Assembly: GCA_023421395.1 (NCBI GenBank)
Contig: JAEZTL010000023.1
Coordinates: 1-42,580 of the forward strand
From: Bacillota bacterium
Lineage (GTDB): Bacteria; Bacillota; Clostridia; Christensenellales; Aristaeellaceae
DNA: 42,580 bases
Direction of reading: 5' to 3'
In this document: piece after piece, positions 17,140 through 25,641 of the stretch
Layout of the letters: each line of letters begins with the position of its first letter
Position numbering within the stretch: position 1 is the stretch's first letter
Made by a program: the position numbers and the translations under genes
The notes under the pieces: model-generated
Seen by the model: only the letters and a program-made list of their open reading frames with translations
What the model was told of the DNA's origin: nothing
Databases searched by the model: none

Positions 17140-18241
17140 TGACGATGTCCCCCACGGTGATCCCTTCGTCCACGCCGAGCGCGAGCCGCGCGACAATGTC
17201 CCGGAAGATCTCCATCATCGAACGGATGCTGTCCGCGCTGTATAGCGCCGCGGCGGCGTCGAACATCGCGGAAAAACCTTCCTCCCCGCGGAGAATCTCG
17301 ATGTCGATGGCGTTCTGGGACGCGCCAAAGTTCTGACGGATGTCGATCTGTTCCATCTTTTCCCCGCACAGCGTATCAAACGAGCGCAACGCATCCTGAT
17401 ACAGAAGGCAGACCTGGTCGTCGACGACGCAGCTCAAATTCTTGGCAATGTACGGGTAAACGCTGTGTTCGATCCCGTGCAGCACCTGAGCGTTCAGATC
17501 CGAAAGCAGGTCCCGAACCGGGCGTTCTTCCTCCAGCGAGACCCGGACCGGCAGAATCCGGATCAGCAGGCCGACAACCGCCATCTTATCCGCCGTGTCA
17601 CGCCCGTTGTAAACCCATGTGAACGCGGCGCCGCGCTGCTTGTTGTATGCGGACAGCATCATCGCGGCGGCGGCCAGGAAAATGACATTGTACCCGACCT
17701 TGTGCCGTTCCGCGACGGCGCGCAGCTGTTCTTCCGAAACGGGAAGCAGTTCCTCGAATTGGGCGCTCCGGTTTTCGCGCGTTTCGTAATCGTGCCTGGG
17801 CAGGGCGGGGAAGTCCGGGTTATTGTACAGCCGCTCGAAGTACGCCTTGCTCTCCCGATAGAACGGGTCGCCGGCTGCTTTTTCCTGCTCCAGAAGGATC
17901 CTGTAATAGGGATCTTTGCGCAGCGCCTTTTCGTCGTACGCCGCTTCGATGTCGCCGAAGAAAACGTGAGACGAGGTTCCGTCAAATACCGTATGGTGCA
18001 CATCGAAGAAGAAGTACCCCGCGCTCTCGGTCTGGAAGATGCGGCAGCGATACAACGGGGAGCCGACGAGCCGGAAGGGCTGAACCAGCTCATCCCGCAG
18101 AATCGCGAGCTCTTTTTCGCTGATCCGCTCCACGGGAAGCTCGGCGGCGAGTCCGGGATCAAATTGCTGCACGATCTGGCCGTCGTCGTCGAAATGGAAC
18201 GCCGTCAAAAGCGCGGGATGGTTTTGTATGGCGGCGCGCAC
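17129..18241 (-). pseudogene. NRPS1 fragment 3: condensation domain
   Basis: This is the C-terminal part of one A-T-C peptide synthetase (17129-20046) that is split by two lesions. The fragment holds most of a condensation domain, including the catalytic HHTVFDG motif (residues FFFDVHHTVFDGTSSHVFF) and downstream NGRDTADKMAVVGLLIRILP. It is out of frame with fragment 2: the minus strand reads TTTGCCGGGCGGTGCGC at 18239-18255, and one extra G in the GGG run (18244-18246) would restore FAGAVRAAIQNHPALL exactly as in sister domains. The C-terminus is intact and overlaps the MATE start. If made, it could only come from internal initiation at a GTG. Confidence 0.7.
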
Positions 18242-19545
18242 CGCCCGGCAAAGCGTTCGAGGTCGACGCCTGCCCCGAGCCGGAGGAAGGCGAACAGGTT
18301 GTACATCGTGGACCGCGGCGTGTAGAGCTGATAGTCGAACATGAAGAGCTGTTCGGGGGACAGCAGGCGGGGGGCTGAGAGCAGCGATGCCTCGTCCGAG
18401 TCAATGGAACGGACCGCTTGCAGTTCTCGGTACAGTTCGGCAATTTTTGCGGGCGTTTTTCCGCGGAAGATTTCGCCGATCGTCATTCCCTCGATGTCAC
18501 ATTCGGCGAGCACGGCGATGGCCCGGAGGGAATCCCCGCCCAAAAGGTAAAAATCGTCGTTGACGCCGATTCGCTCCATGTGCAGCGCGCTGGCAAACGC
18601 GTCGCATAGCTTCTTTTCAATCTCGGTCCCGGGGGCCGCATAGTCGGCGCGGTAGCTGTCTGTGGCAGGAGGCTTCAAGGCTTTTTTGTCCAGCTTCCCG
18701 TTCGCGTTCAACGGGATCTGATCGATTCTGACAAAATAAGAAGGGAGCATGTAGTAGGGAAGGTACTTCTGCAATTCCTCGCGCGTATGATCGTAGTCTA
18801 CTTGAATGTCCTCTGTAAAGTAGGCGCAGATGAACGCGGAACCATCCTTTTCGAACCCCTTTGCCGCGACCCAGCCGATCCCAAGGACCTTTTTGACGGC
18901 CGACTCGATCTCCGCCGGTTCGATCCGGTTGCCGTTGATCTTGATCATATCGTTGCTTCTGCCGAGGAGCACATAGTTTCCGTCCCCAAGCCTTTTCGCG
19001 ATATCCCCGGAATGAAAAATTCTGTCCTGCGTGAACGCGTACTTCCCGGCATCGGGGAGGTGCAGGTATCCTCGCACAAACGGATTGTAAAAACAAAGCT
19101 CTCCCGCCTGGCCGTCCGGAACGCTCTGGCCTTCGTCGTCCAGCAGCATCAGACTTTCCGGCAGGGGCGGTTTTCCGATCGGGGTCACATCGTACAGGCG
19201 GTCGATCTGAAAGACCGAGACGATAAAGCCGCTTTCACTCATCGCATAGACGTTCAGAATCGGAACATCCTCGCTGAAAATCCTGTTTGCCGGTTCGCTG
19301 CCCACGATGATGTACCGGAGAAACGGGCTGATCTTTTGATAGTACCGGAAATAGGTCGGGGTCAGGAAGGTCAGCGTGATGCGGTGGTCGTACAGGTACG
19401 CCTGCATGGCGGCCATATTCTTGACCACCGCGTAGGGAACGATATGGAGCGTGCAGCCGCAGTACAGGCCCTGGAACAGCGACATCATGGAGGCCACAAA
19501 TGTCAGCGGCGAGAACAGCGCCACGCTGTCCTGCTCCCGGAGCAC
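18205..19545 (-). pseudogene. NRPS1 fragment 2: most of A domain, T domain, start of C domain
   Basis: It continues fragment 1 in the same frame after a TAG at 19582-19584; the first usable start is GTG at 19545. It carries A-domain motifs IFHSGDIAKRLGDGNY (A7), GRSNDMIKINGNRIEPAEIE (A8) and PLNANGKLDKKALKPPA (A10), then a carrier domain with the 4'-phosphopantetheine Ser in LGGDSL, then the opening of a C domain (SPEQLFMFDYQLYTPRSTMY). The substrate motif reads FVASMMSLF, so the usual Asp235 is Val, and the A5 motif is YAMSE rather than YGPTE. Both features suggest an acyl or aryl acid rather than an alpha-amino acid. Ends at a frameshift near 18245. Confidence 0.75.
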
Positions 19546-19581
19546 CGGCTCGCCCTCAAGGCGAGCGGAATCGATGATCCG

Positions 19582-20046
19582 CTAGATGTTTCCGTACTCA
19601 TGCACGACGCCCTTGGGGTTGCCCGTGGAGCCGGAGGTGTACACGGCGAACGCCGCAGCGTGCTCGTCCGGGTCCGCGATTTCATATGAAGGCTCATCAT
19701 GCTGAATCTGCCGCCAGACGTCGAAATCGATCACCGCCTTGCAGCCGCAATCGCTTTTGATGTAGGCGCTGCGCTCCGGCGTATAGCTCTCCTCCAGCAG
19801 CACGAACGCGGCGCCGGCTTTCAAAACGCCCAGCGCGGAGACGACGCATTTTGCGCCGCGAGGAAGGCAGATCGCGACAAAATCCTCCGGTCCGATCCCG
19901 GCTTGCCTGAGATAGGACAGCACCCGCGCGGAGTAAAAATCCAGTTGGGCGTAGGTGTCGCCCTCTGACTCGGGGTTATCGACGATCGCGATTTTGTCCG
20001 GCTGCGTCTTGGCATTGCGCTGAAGCTTTGATAAAAACTGAATCAT
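19582..20046 (-). pseudogene. NRPS1 fragment 1: N-terminal part of A domain, stopped by TAG
   Basis: Start of a roughly 970-residue A-T-C synthetase. From the ATG at 20046 it reads MIQFLSKLQRNAKTQPDKIA and reaches A-domain motif A3, AVYTSGSTGNPKGVVHEYGN. A TAG stop follows at 19582-19584, and the frame then continues without a break (RIIDSARLEGEP) into fragment 2. A single C-to-T change from CAG (Gln) explains it. TAG is an ordinary stop elsewhere in the window, so this looks like a true nonsense mutation or a sequence error, not recoding. An upstream ATG at 20070 is possible, but a GGGCGGGA site favours 20046. It lies 45 bases after the SpoIIE-like gene in the same operon. Confidence 0.75.
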
Positions 20047-20091
20047 ACCGCGTCCCGCCCTTCGCGCCATTTTTCCATTGGTGGATCTCGC

Positions 20092-22629
20092 TTACCCCAG
20101 GGTCTTGGTCAGGGTCAGCACGTTTTTGCCGCCCTGATAGCGATAATGCGCCTCGTCTACGTTCTTTTTCAGCATATAGACGCCCAGGCCGCCGATCTCC
20201 CGGTCCCCGGCGGGGCGTGTGATGTCTGGATCCGGCCGGTCAAGGGGGTTATACGGCTTGCCTCCGTCCGAAAAGACGAGCGTTGCCACCGGAGGATCTC
20301 CCGAAACGAAAAGGGAGATGTCGGCATCGCCTTCCTCCGGCGTGTAAGCGTACCGGGCGATGTTGATAAACGCCTCCTCCGCCGCCAGAGAAAGCCGCAT
20401 ACGGGCCTTGGCCGGACAGCCGACGTCCGAGAGTTCACGCTCTATGAACCGAAGAACCGCGTCAAGCTGATCGCTCCTGGCTGCGACGGACAGGCGCTTC
20501 ATGAGGCTCTGCCCGTTCTGGTCCACGCGCAGTACCAGCATCGTGATGTCGTCGGACTGCTCCGCCCCGCTTGCGAAGGCGTCGATGTCCTCCTTCACGC
20601 CGTTCAGCAAGGACTTAAGATTGGCCGTATAGCGCGCGTCAAGCGCACGCTTCAGCCGGCCCTCTCCGTAGAGCTTTTCTTCCGGATTTGCCGCTTCCGT
20701 GACGCCGTCGGTATAGAGGTAGAGCATATCTCCAGGCAGGAGCGCCGTCTCGGCCTGTTGGTAGCGCGTGCCCTCCATGCCCGCCAGCACAAAGCCCGGA
20801 CGAGTTTTCAAGGCCTCGAAGCACTCGCCCTTCCGGCGGATCAGCGGCGCGTTGTGCCCGGCGTTCGCGAACGCGAATTGGCCGGTGGAGATCTCCAATA
20901 CGCCGATCCACGCAGTCACAAACATCTCGGCTTCATTGCCTTCGCAAAGCCGCGCGTTCGCCTCCTCAAGCACCTTTGCGGGCGGGATGCCCGCCTGCGC
21001 CAGCGTCTTGATCAGCGTCTTCGCGGTCATCATAAACAGCGCGGCCGGGATTCCCTTGCCGGACACATCCGCAATGACCACCGCCAGATGATCCTCGTCC
21101 ACCATGAAGAAATCATAGAAATCTCCGCCGACCTCTTTTGCCGGAATCATCACCGCGTAGAGATCAAATTCGGGGCGGTTGGGGAAGGGCGGGAAGATGC
21201 AGGGCAGCATGCTGGCCTGTATGCGGGTTGCGACGCTCAATTCGGCACCGATTCGCTCCTTTTCGGCGGTGACCCGCGTGAGATTCTCGATGTATGCCTT
21301 GAGCGAGGCGGTCATGCGCTCAAAGCTCTCGCCAAGCAGTTCGATTTCATCGCCGGAATGGATATCGGAGCGGTAGCTCAAATCACCCTCGCCCGCGCGG
21401 CGCACATCCTCGGAGAGCTTGACAATCGGCCGGGCCACACGGCTGCAGGCGCCTCGAACGATGGCGATGAAGACAGCCGTCAGCACGAGGAATACCGAAA
21501 GCATGAGGAAGTTCAGCCGATTGATGATGCCGTCCATGTCGGTCAGCGCAAGCTCGCTCATCGCATGGATCGCCTGATCGGACGCGTCCGCGGGTTTGAC
21601 GATATCACTGACCGGGATGACGACGGCCAGCTTCCAGTCCGCGACGGGCACCGGGGCGAAAATGATGTAAACGTCCCGCTGCCCGATGCGGCTTCTGACG
21701 GTGCCGCGTTCGTTTGACCTCATCGCGTCCAGCGCGGCATGGGCCCCGGTCCCGAGAAAATCCTCGCTTTTGCTGTTTCCCTCGCTCAGGCCGCGGGCCG
21801 AAATCACGCCGCCGCCGCCATCAAACAACATCGCGTATCCGTCCGTGCCGTACTGGGTATTCAAAATTTCACTGTTGATGCTTTCAATTAAGATGTCCAC
21901 GCCCAGGACGCCGTTGAATACGCCGTTCACCAGAATCGGCTGGGCGAGCGTTATGGTCAGCCCGCGGTTGAAGCTGTCCGGATACGCCTTGGAGACGTAC
22001 AGCGAGCGCGTCTTGCTGACGGCTGTGTACCACGGAAGATTTCGGCAGTCAAACGTACCCAGACCGGCCTTGCTCGCGGCATACCGGTCGTAGCCGATGT
22101 TCGCGCCGGATTCATGAGCGGTATAAATGCTGGATATCTCCGGAGTGTTCGACAGCATCACTGAAAAGATGCCTTCGAGGTTTCCAAGCAGGGCGTTTTC
22201 GGCCTTCGCTTCCGGCCCCTGGACATCCTTTGTGGCGGGCAGGTAGTGGAGCGTTGGGCCGTCCGCCTGCCCCTGCGCCAACAGTTCGTCCGGAGTAGGA
22301 ACGGGGAGGGCCGGGAAGCGGTCCGGATGCTCGTAGAGAAAGGTGACATAGTCGGCCATCTCCCTGGAGGCGCCCACGAAGGAATCCAGCGTCTGATTGA
22401 TGGACATCGCCTTTTCGTCGATGAAGCTTCCGGCTGCGGACAACGCCTGGTCCACGAGTATCTCCCGGCTGGTCTCTGAGGCATGGGTGCCGAGCTGCTC
22501 CGCGCTCAACCGGGCGGCATCCCGAAGCATGCGCATGCCGACAAACGTAAACGCAATGCACAGCGCCAGCGCCGCGCCCAGAAGGAGCATGAAGGTCTTC
22601 ATCAGCCTGGCGCGGATCGAGTGCTTCAT
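20092..22629 (-). CDS. Cache-HAMP-PP2C phosphatase fused to RsbW-like ATPase (SpoIIE/RsbU family)
   Basis: An 845-residue membrane sensor. Order: TM1 (residues 11-32), an extracellular Cache domain (about 33-360; GVFNGVLGVDILIESIN), TM2 (about 362-385), HAMP, a PP2C/SpoIIE phosphatase (about 475-690; VGGDFYDFFM, VIADVSGKGIPAALFMM) and a C-terminal histidine-kinase-like ATPase of the RsbW type (about 705-845; AAEEAFINIARYAY N-box, VFSDGGKPYNPL, EIGGLGVYMLKKN). Phosphatase and serine-kinase functions are thus in one chain, both expected to act on a STAS protein such as the one at 23430. The ATG at 22629 has a GGAGG site and overlaps the GNAT-like stop (ATGA). The frame is open further upstream but that part is not this protein. 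Confidence 0.85.
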   Translation of the reverse strand: MKHSIRARLMKTFMLLLGAALALCIAFTFVGMRMLRDAARLSAEQLGTHASETSREILVDQALSAAGSFIDEKAMSINQTLDSFVGASREMADYVTFLYEHPDRFPALPVPTPDELLAQGQADGPTLHYLPATKDVQGPEAKAENALLGNLEGIFSVMLSNTPEISSIYTAHESGANIGYDRYAASKAGLGTFDCRNLPWYTAVSKTRSLYVSKAYPDSFNRGLTITLAQPILVNGVFNGVLGVDILIESINSEILNTQYGTDGYAMLFDGGGGVISARGLSEGNSKSEDFLGTGAHAALDAMRSNERGTVRSRIGQRDVYIIFAPVPVADWKLAVVIPVSDIVKPADASDQAIHAMSELALTDMDGIINRLNFLMLSVFLVLTAVFIAIVRGACSRVARPIVKLSEDVRRAGEGDLSYRSDIHSGDEIELLGESFERMTASLKAYIENLTRVTAEKERIGAELSVATRIQASMLPCIFPPFPNRPEFDLYAVMIPAKEVGGDFYDFFMVDEDHLAVVIADVSGKGIPAALFMMTAKTLIKTLAQAGIPPAKVLEEANARLCEGNEAEMFVTAWIGVLEISTGQFAFANAGHNAPLIRRKGECFEALKTRPGFVLAGMEGTRYQQAETALLPGDMLYLYTDGVTEAANPEEKLYGEGRLKRALDARYTANLKSLLNGVKEDIDAFASGAEQSDDITMLVLRVDQNGQSLMKRLSVAARSDQLDAVLRFIERELSDVGCPAKARMRLSLAAEEAFINIARYAYTPEEGDADISLFVSGDPPVATLVFSDGGKPYNPLDRPDPDITRPAGDREIGGLGVYMLKKNVDEAHYRYQGGKNVLTLTKTLG

Positions 22630-23396
22630 GCAGGTTCCTCCAAAGAGAGGCCCGCTACGCCGAGGAATTCGCGCGTCCGCGGGAGGGAAGAGAGGACATC
22701 CCAGCGAACGATCCGGATCGACAGAACCACGTCGAACCCGTCGGCCCGCACGACACACGGCGGGAAGGCGCCCTCCAGCCGGCAGCCGGTTCGTTTCAGC
22801 ATCTGGTAGGAGACATTGTTGAAAAGGCGCACCGGCCGTTCTCCTTCCTCGTCCCGGAAAGCGCTCACGTAGTAGACCTCGCCGCAGCTCTCCCGATAGC
22901 CTCTTGCGTGGAAAAAGCGCATCCCTGCGTGAATCAACGCCTCTGCCAGCGCAAAGCCGCGTTCCTCGGGCGCGATCAGAATCTCCTTGCTGAAATAGAG
23001 CGTTTTGTTCGAAATGCCTTCCGCAATGCGATGGGAAAGATCCTCGCTGCCCGGAAGTGGAAGAATGCGGGAAGGATCGCCATACTTTTCGTCGGCCAAC
23101 CCACACCAGAACGCGCCAAGCAACCGCTCGCCTTCCCGGACGACCCAGACATATTCCGTATCGTCATCCAGAAGCCGTGCGAGGCTTTCGAGATTGTGGA
23201 TCCGGAACATACCGCCTTTCCGTCCGAAATTTCCGGGCGCTCCCGGGTCCAGCGCACAGCGGTAGGCGTCGCGTCCGATCAAAACGCTACGGTATAAAGC
23301 GGCCAGCGGTTCTATATCCCCCTGCGTCATCGGGGATATGACAAGGCGGCGTCCGCACGCCTCCGTTACCGTAGTGGCTTCGTCGAACTGCCGCAA
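22626..23396 (-). CDS. GNAT-like acyltransferase
   Basis: A 256-residue soluble protein. The segment LYFSKEILIAPEERGFALAE followed by ALIHAGMRFFHARGYRE fits the acetyl-CoA binding region (R/Q-x-x-G/A) of GNAT acyltransferases, preceded by strand VWVVREGERLLGAFWCGLAD. It should transfer an acyl group to an amine, but the acceptor is not known: the STAS partner, the NRPS product or an unrelated molecule are all possible. It starts at a TTG (23396) supported by a strong GGAGGAG ribosome site 8 bases upstream and ends in an ATGA overlap with the phosphatase/kinase gene, so the two are probably translated together. Confidence 0.6.
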   Translation of the reverse strand: MRQFDEATTVTEACGRRLVISPMTQGDIEPLAALYRSVLIGRDAYRCALDPGAPGNFGRKGGMFRIHNLESLARLLDDDTEYVWVVREGERLLGAFWCGLADEKYGDPSRILPLPGSEDLSHRIAEGISNKTLYFSKEILIAPEERGFALAEALIHAGMRFFHARGYRESCGEVYYVSAFRDEEGERPVRLFNNVSYQMLKRTGCRLEGAFPPCVVRADGFDVVLSIRIVRWDVLSSLPRTREFLGVAGLSLEEPA

Positions 23397-23429
23397 TGTC
23401 CGTCTCCTCCAGAAAGCGGATTTTGACTG

Positions 23430-23726
23430 TCAGCCGATGGTCAGGATGTCGGTAAAGCCGGTCATGTCAAATACCTCCATGACGGCTTCGCAGACATTGA
23501 CAAGGCGCATTTTTCCCTGCTTCACCATGCGCTTCTGCGCGGAAAGCAGCAGGCGCAGGCCCGCCGATGAGATATAGTCCAGTCCCTTGAAGTCGAGCGT
23601 CAGCTCGGCCACGCCGTCCAGAGAGCCGTTCAGTTCCTCCTCCAGAACGGGCGCCGAATTGGCGTCCAGCCTGCCGTCGATTGCGAACGTAAGCGCGCCT
23701 TCATTTGAAGATTTGGAAATGGTCAT
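23430..23726 (-). CDS. STAS-domain anti-sigma-factor antagonist
   Basis: A 98-residue single STAS domain (MTISKSSNEGALTFAIDGRL at the start, then ELTLDFKGLDYISSAGLRLL). The serine in DYISSAGLR is where RsbV/SpoIIAA proteins are phosphorylated by RsbW-type kinases and dephosphorylated by PP2C phosphatases; both activities are on the protein encoded two genes downstream. The ATG at 23726 has an AAGGAGAG ribosome site. It is the first gene of the leftward operon, behind the promoter at 23927-23955. No sigma factor or separate anti-sigma is in the window, so its final target is unknown. Confidence 0.88.
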   Translation of the reverse strand: MTISKSSNEGALTFAIDGRLDANSAPVLEEELNGSLDGVAELTLDFKGLDYISSAGLRLLLSAQKRMVKQGKMRLVNVCEAVMEVFDMTGFTDILTIG

Positions 23727-23926
23727 TGTTTTCTCTCCTTGCTGTCGGGTGTTGATGCGTATCTCTTTTCCACCGCGGGACATGGGATCCGCCGAAAGGG
23801 ATGCCCGCTTCGCGCATGCCCTTTGCAGGCCGGAAAACCAGGCGAAGCGAACCGGATATGCCCGAAAACGCGTGACCGCCGGGGCAGACGCGTTTCGCGA
23901 AAAGAGCCGGTGCTTACTTTGGTTAT

Positions 23927-23955
23927 AGGATATATTATTTCCCAGAATATTTCAA
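23927..23955 (-). promoter_or_regulatory. Promoter of the leftward STAS/NRPS1 operon
   Basis: On the minus strand: TTGAAA (23950-23955), a 17-base spacer and TATCCT (23927-23932). It lies in the AT-rich part of the divergent gap, about 200 bases upstream of the STAS ATG. The long leader has no clear riboswitch fold by eye. Confidence 0.45.
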
Positions 23956-23959
23956 TCCT

Positions 23960-23988
23960 TTGTATAGAACTTATTTCTGGTGTAATAG
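23960..23988 (+). promoter_or_regulatory. Candidate promoter of the rightward MATE/NRPS2 operon
   Basis: TTGTAT (23960-23965), 17 bases, TAATAG (23983-23988). It is back to back with the leftward promoter. The match is moderate, and it leaves a 320-base leader to the ATG at 24307. The rest of the 23727-24306 gap holds no gene I can support. Confidence 0.3.
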
Positions 23989-24306
23989 GACGCGGAGTCG
24001 CCGCCGGTTCGAATGAGGGAACGGATTTGCGTGTTAAAACCGCCGGGAATTTATCAAATCATAGGCGTGTCAGCCTTCGGAAGCGGCGAACGCTTTGATA
24101 GCGCATTATTTCACACAAGCGATCCTCAGTTCTGACGATGTAACAATCACGACCTGATCAGGGAAAATTTGGCTTGCAAACGAGTTATTTCCGTGGTAAC
24201 CTGATGAGGAGTATCTGTATGCTGTAACCATCCACCCCATATCAAAGACCGGGCCTTACGATTTGGGCGGCGACGGCTGCCGGATATACATCCGTGAGGT
24301 GAATTC

Positions 24307-25641
24307 ATGGAGTTGGACTTTTTACGGGACGACATCTCCAGGCTGTATCGAAAGCTTTGCCCAGCGGCGATCATGTCCATGCTGACAGCAACCGTGGCCT
24401 CGCTTGTGGACATCGTGATTCTAAGCATGCTGCTTGGAAGCGACATGATTTCCGCGGTCAGCGTATGCATGCCGATCTACATGCTGCTCAACGCACTGGC
24501 ACTGATGATCTCCGCCGGAGCCGCAACGGTGTACGCGTACTATATTGGGCAGGAGAATCGGGCGGAATCCAACCGCTTCTTTTCCGCCGCGCTGTCGGTT
24601 ACGGTGCTGGCCGGCGCGGTGCTGATGGCCTGGGGCATATCGGATACGCGGGATATCGTGCTGTTCCTGGGTGCGAACGAGGCGATCGCCGACATCGCCC
24701 ATGAATACGCGGGCGTCCTGATGTGGTTTTTGATTCCCTTGATGATCTACGGGATGATGCTGTTCTTCGTTCGGTATGATTCTGATCCCAACCTTGTCGT
24801 GATGGCGACGCTCACATGCGGCGGGGTCAACATCGCGCTCGATCTGCTGTTTGTCGGGCAGTTTCACTGGGGTCCGAAGGGCGCGGCGCTGGCGACGTGT
24901 CTGGCGTACACCGCGGGCATGCTGGTCGAGCTTTCTCACTTTTTAAAAAAGAAGAACACGCTCCGGTTTTCGCTGTCCTCCTGTACGCCCCGCAGGGTAT
25001 GGCGCAGCCTGAAGGCGGGCTTTCCGCTGTCGATCGCGCAGTTCGGTATGGCGCTGACGACGGCGATATTCAATATTGTCATCATCAAGGCGGGCGGGGA
25101 GGACGAGGTCGCGATCTACGCGGTGGTGACGCAGATTTCCATGATTGCGCTGGCCTTCTACGAGGGCGCGGCGCAGGCTGGGCAGCCGGTGCTGTCGGCG
25201 AGCTTTGGCGGCGGCAGGCGGGACAGAGTGCGCGCAGTGCTGCGTCTGGGCTTCCGGTACGAAGCGGTGGTCACGGTGCTGTGCATGCTGATCTACCTGA
25301 TTGGTGCGCCGCTGATTGCCCGCGCGTTCTCCATCACCGAGGAACCGATGCTCGGCTCCATGCTGTACGCCATCCGGGTCTACTCGCTGGCCGTCCCCGC
25401 GACGGGTGTCAACGTGCTGATTCTATACTATTTTCAAGCGCGCGAGAATTTTCTGTTCTCCACCACGATTTCCCTTCTGCACAGCACGGTGTTTATGATT
25501 CTGAGCCTTCTGCTGAACGTCAGCCTGTTTGGGCGCGCGGGCGTCTGGTGGACCTGGCTGCTCGCGGAAGCCGCCACGCTCGCCGTGAGCGCCCTAATGC
25601 TGAGGCATTCCATTAAAAGAGAGGACGGGCTTGAAGCATGA
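24307..25641 (+). CDS. MATE-family efflux transporter (rightward operon)
   Basis: A 444-residue, about 12-segment MATE exporter. Marks: MLTATVASLVDIVILSMLLG near the N-terminus, ISAVSVCMPIYMLLNALALM, and the second-half start ISIAQFGMALTTAIFNIVII-like segment (LSIAQFGMALTTAIFNIV). Its stop overlaps the NRPS2 start by four bases (ATGA at 25638), a tight link that makes export of the NRPS2 product its likely job. It differs clearly in sequence from the MATE at 15811, so the cluster has two distinct exporters rather than a recent duplicate. Confidence 0.88.
   Translation: MELDFLRDDISRLYRKLCPAAIMSMLTATVASLVDIVILSMLLGSDMISAVSVCMPIYMLLNALALMISAGAATVYAYYIGQENRAESNRFFSAALSVTVLAGAVLMAWGISDTRDIVLFLGANEAIADIAHEYAGVLMWFLIPLMIYGMMLFFVRYDSDPNLVVMATLTCGGVNIALDLLFVGQFHWGPKGAALATCLAYTAGMLVELSHFLKKKNTLRFSLSSCTPRRVWRSLKAGFPLSIAQFGMALTTAIFNIVIIKAGGEDEVAIYAVVTQISMIALAFYEGAAQAGQPVLSASFGGGRRDRVRAVLRLGFRYEAVVTVLCMLIYLIGAPLIARAFSITEEPMLGSMLYAIRVYSLAVPATGVNVLILYYFQARENFLFSTTISLLHSTVFMILSLLLNVSLFGRAGVWWTWLLAEAATLAVSALMLRHSIKREDGLEA

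Noticed and set aside
19582..19584. TAG in NRPS1 as a recoded (Gln or pyrrolysine) codon
   Set aside because: TAG ends several normal genes in the window (5126, 7574, 12939, 37709), no pyl genes are seen, and the same gene has a frameshift as well.
22630..23106. N-terminal extension of the phosphatase/kinase protein
   Set aside because: The frame is open but overlaps the GNAT-like gene, and the ATG at 22629 has a GGAGG site and is followed at once by the membrane segment.
23727..23926. Riboswitch in the 200-base leader of the STAS operon
   Set aside because: No conserved riboswitch core or terminator/antiterminator pair could be seen by eye.
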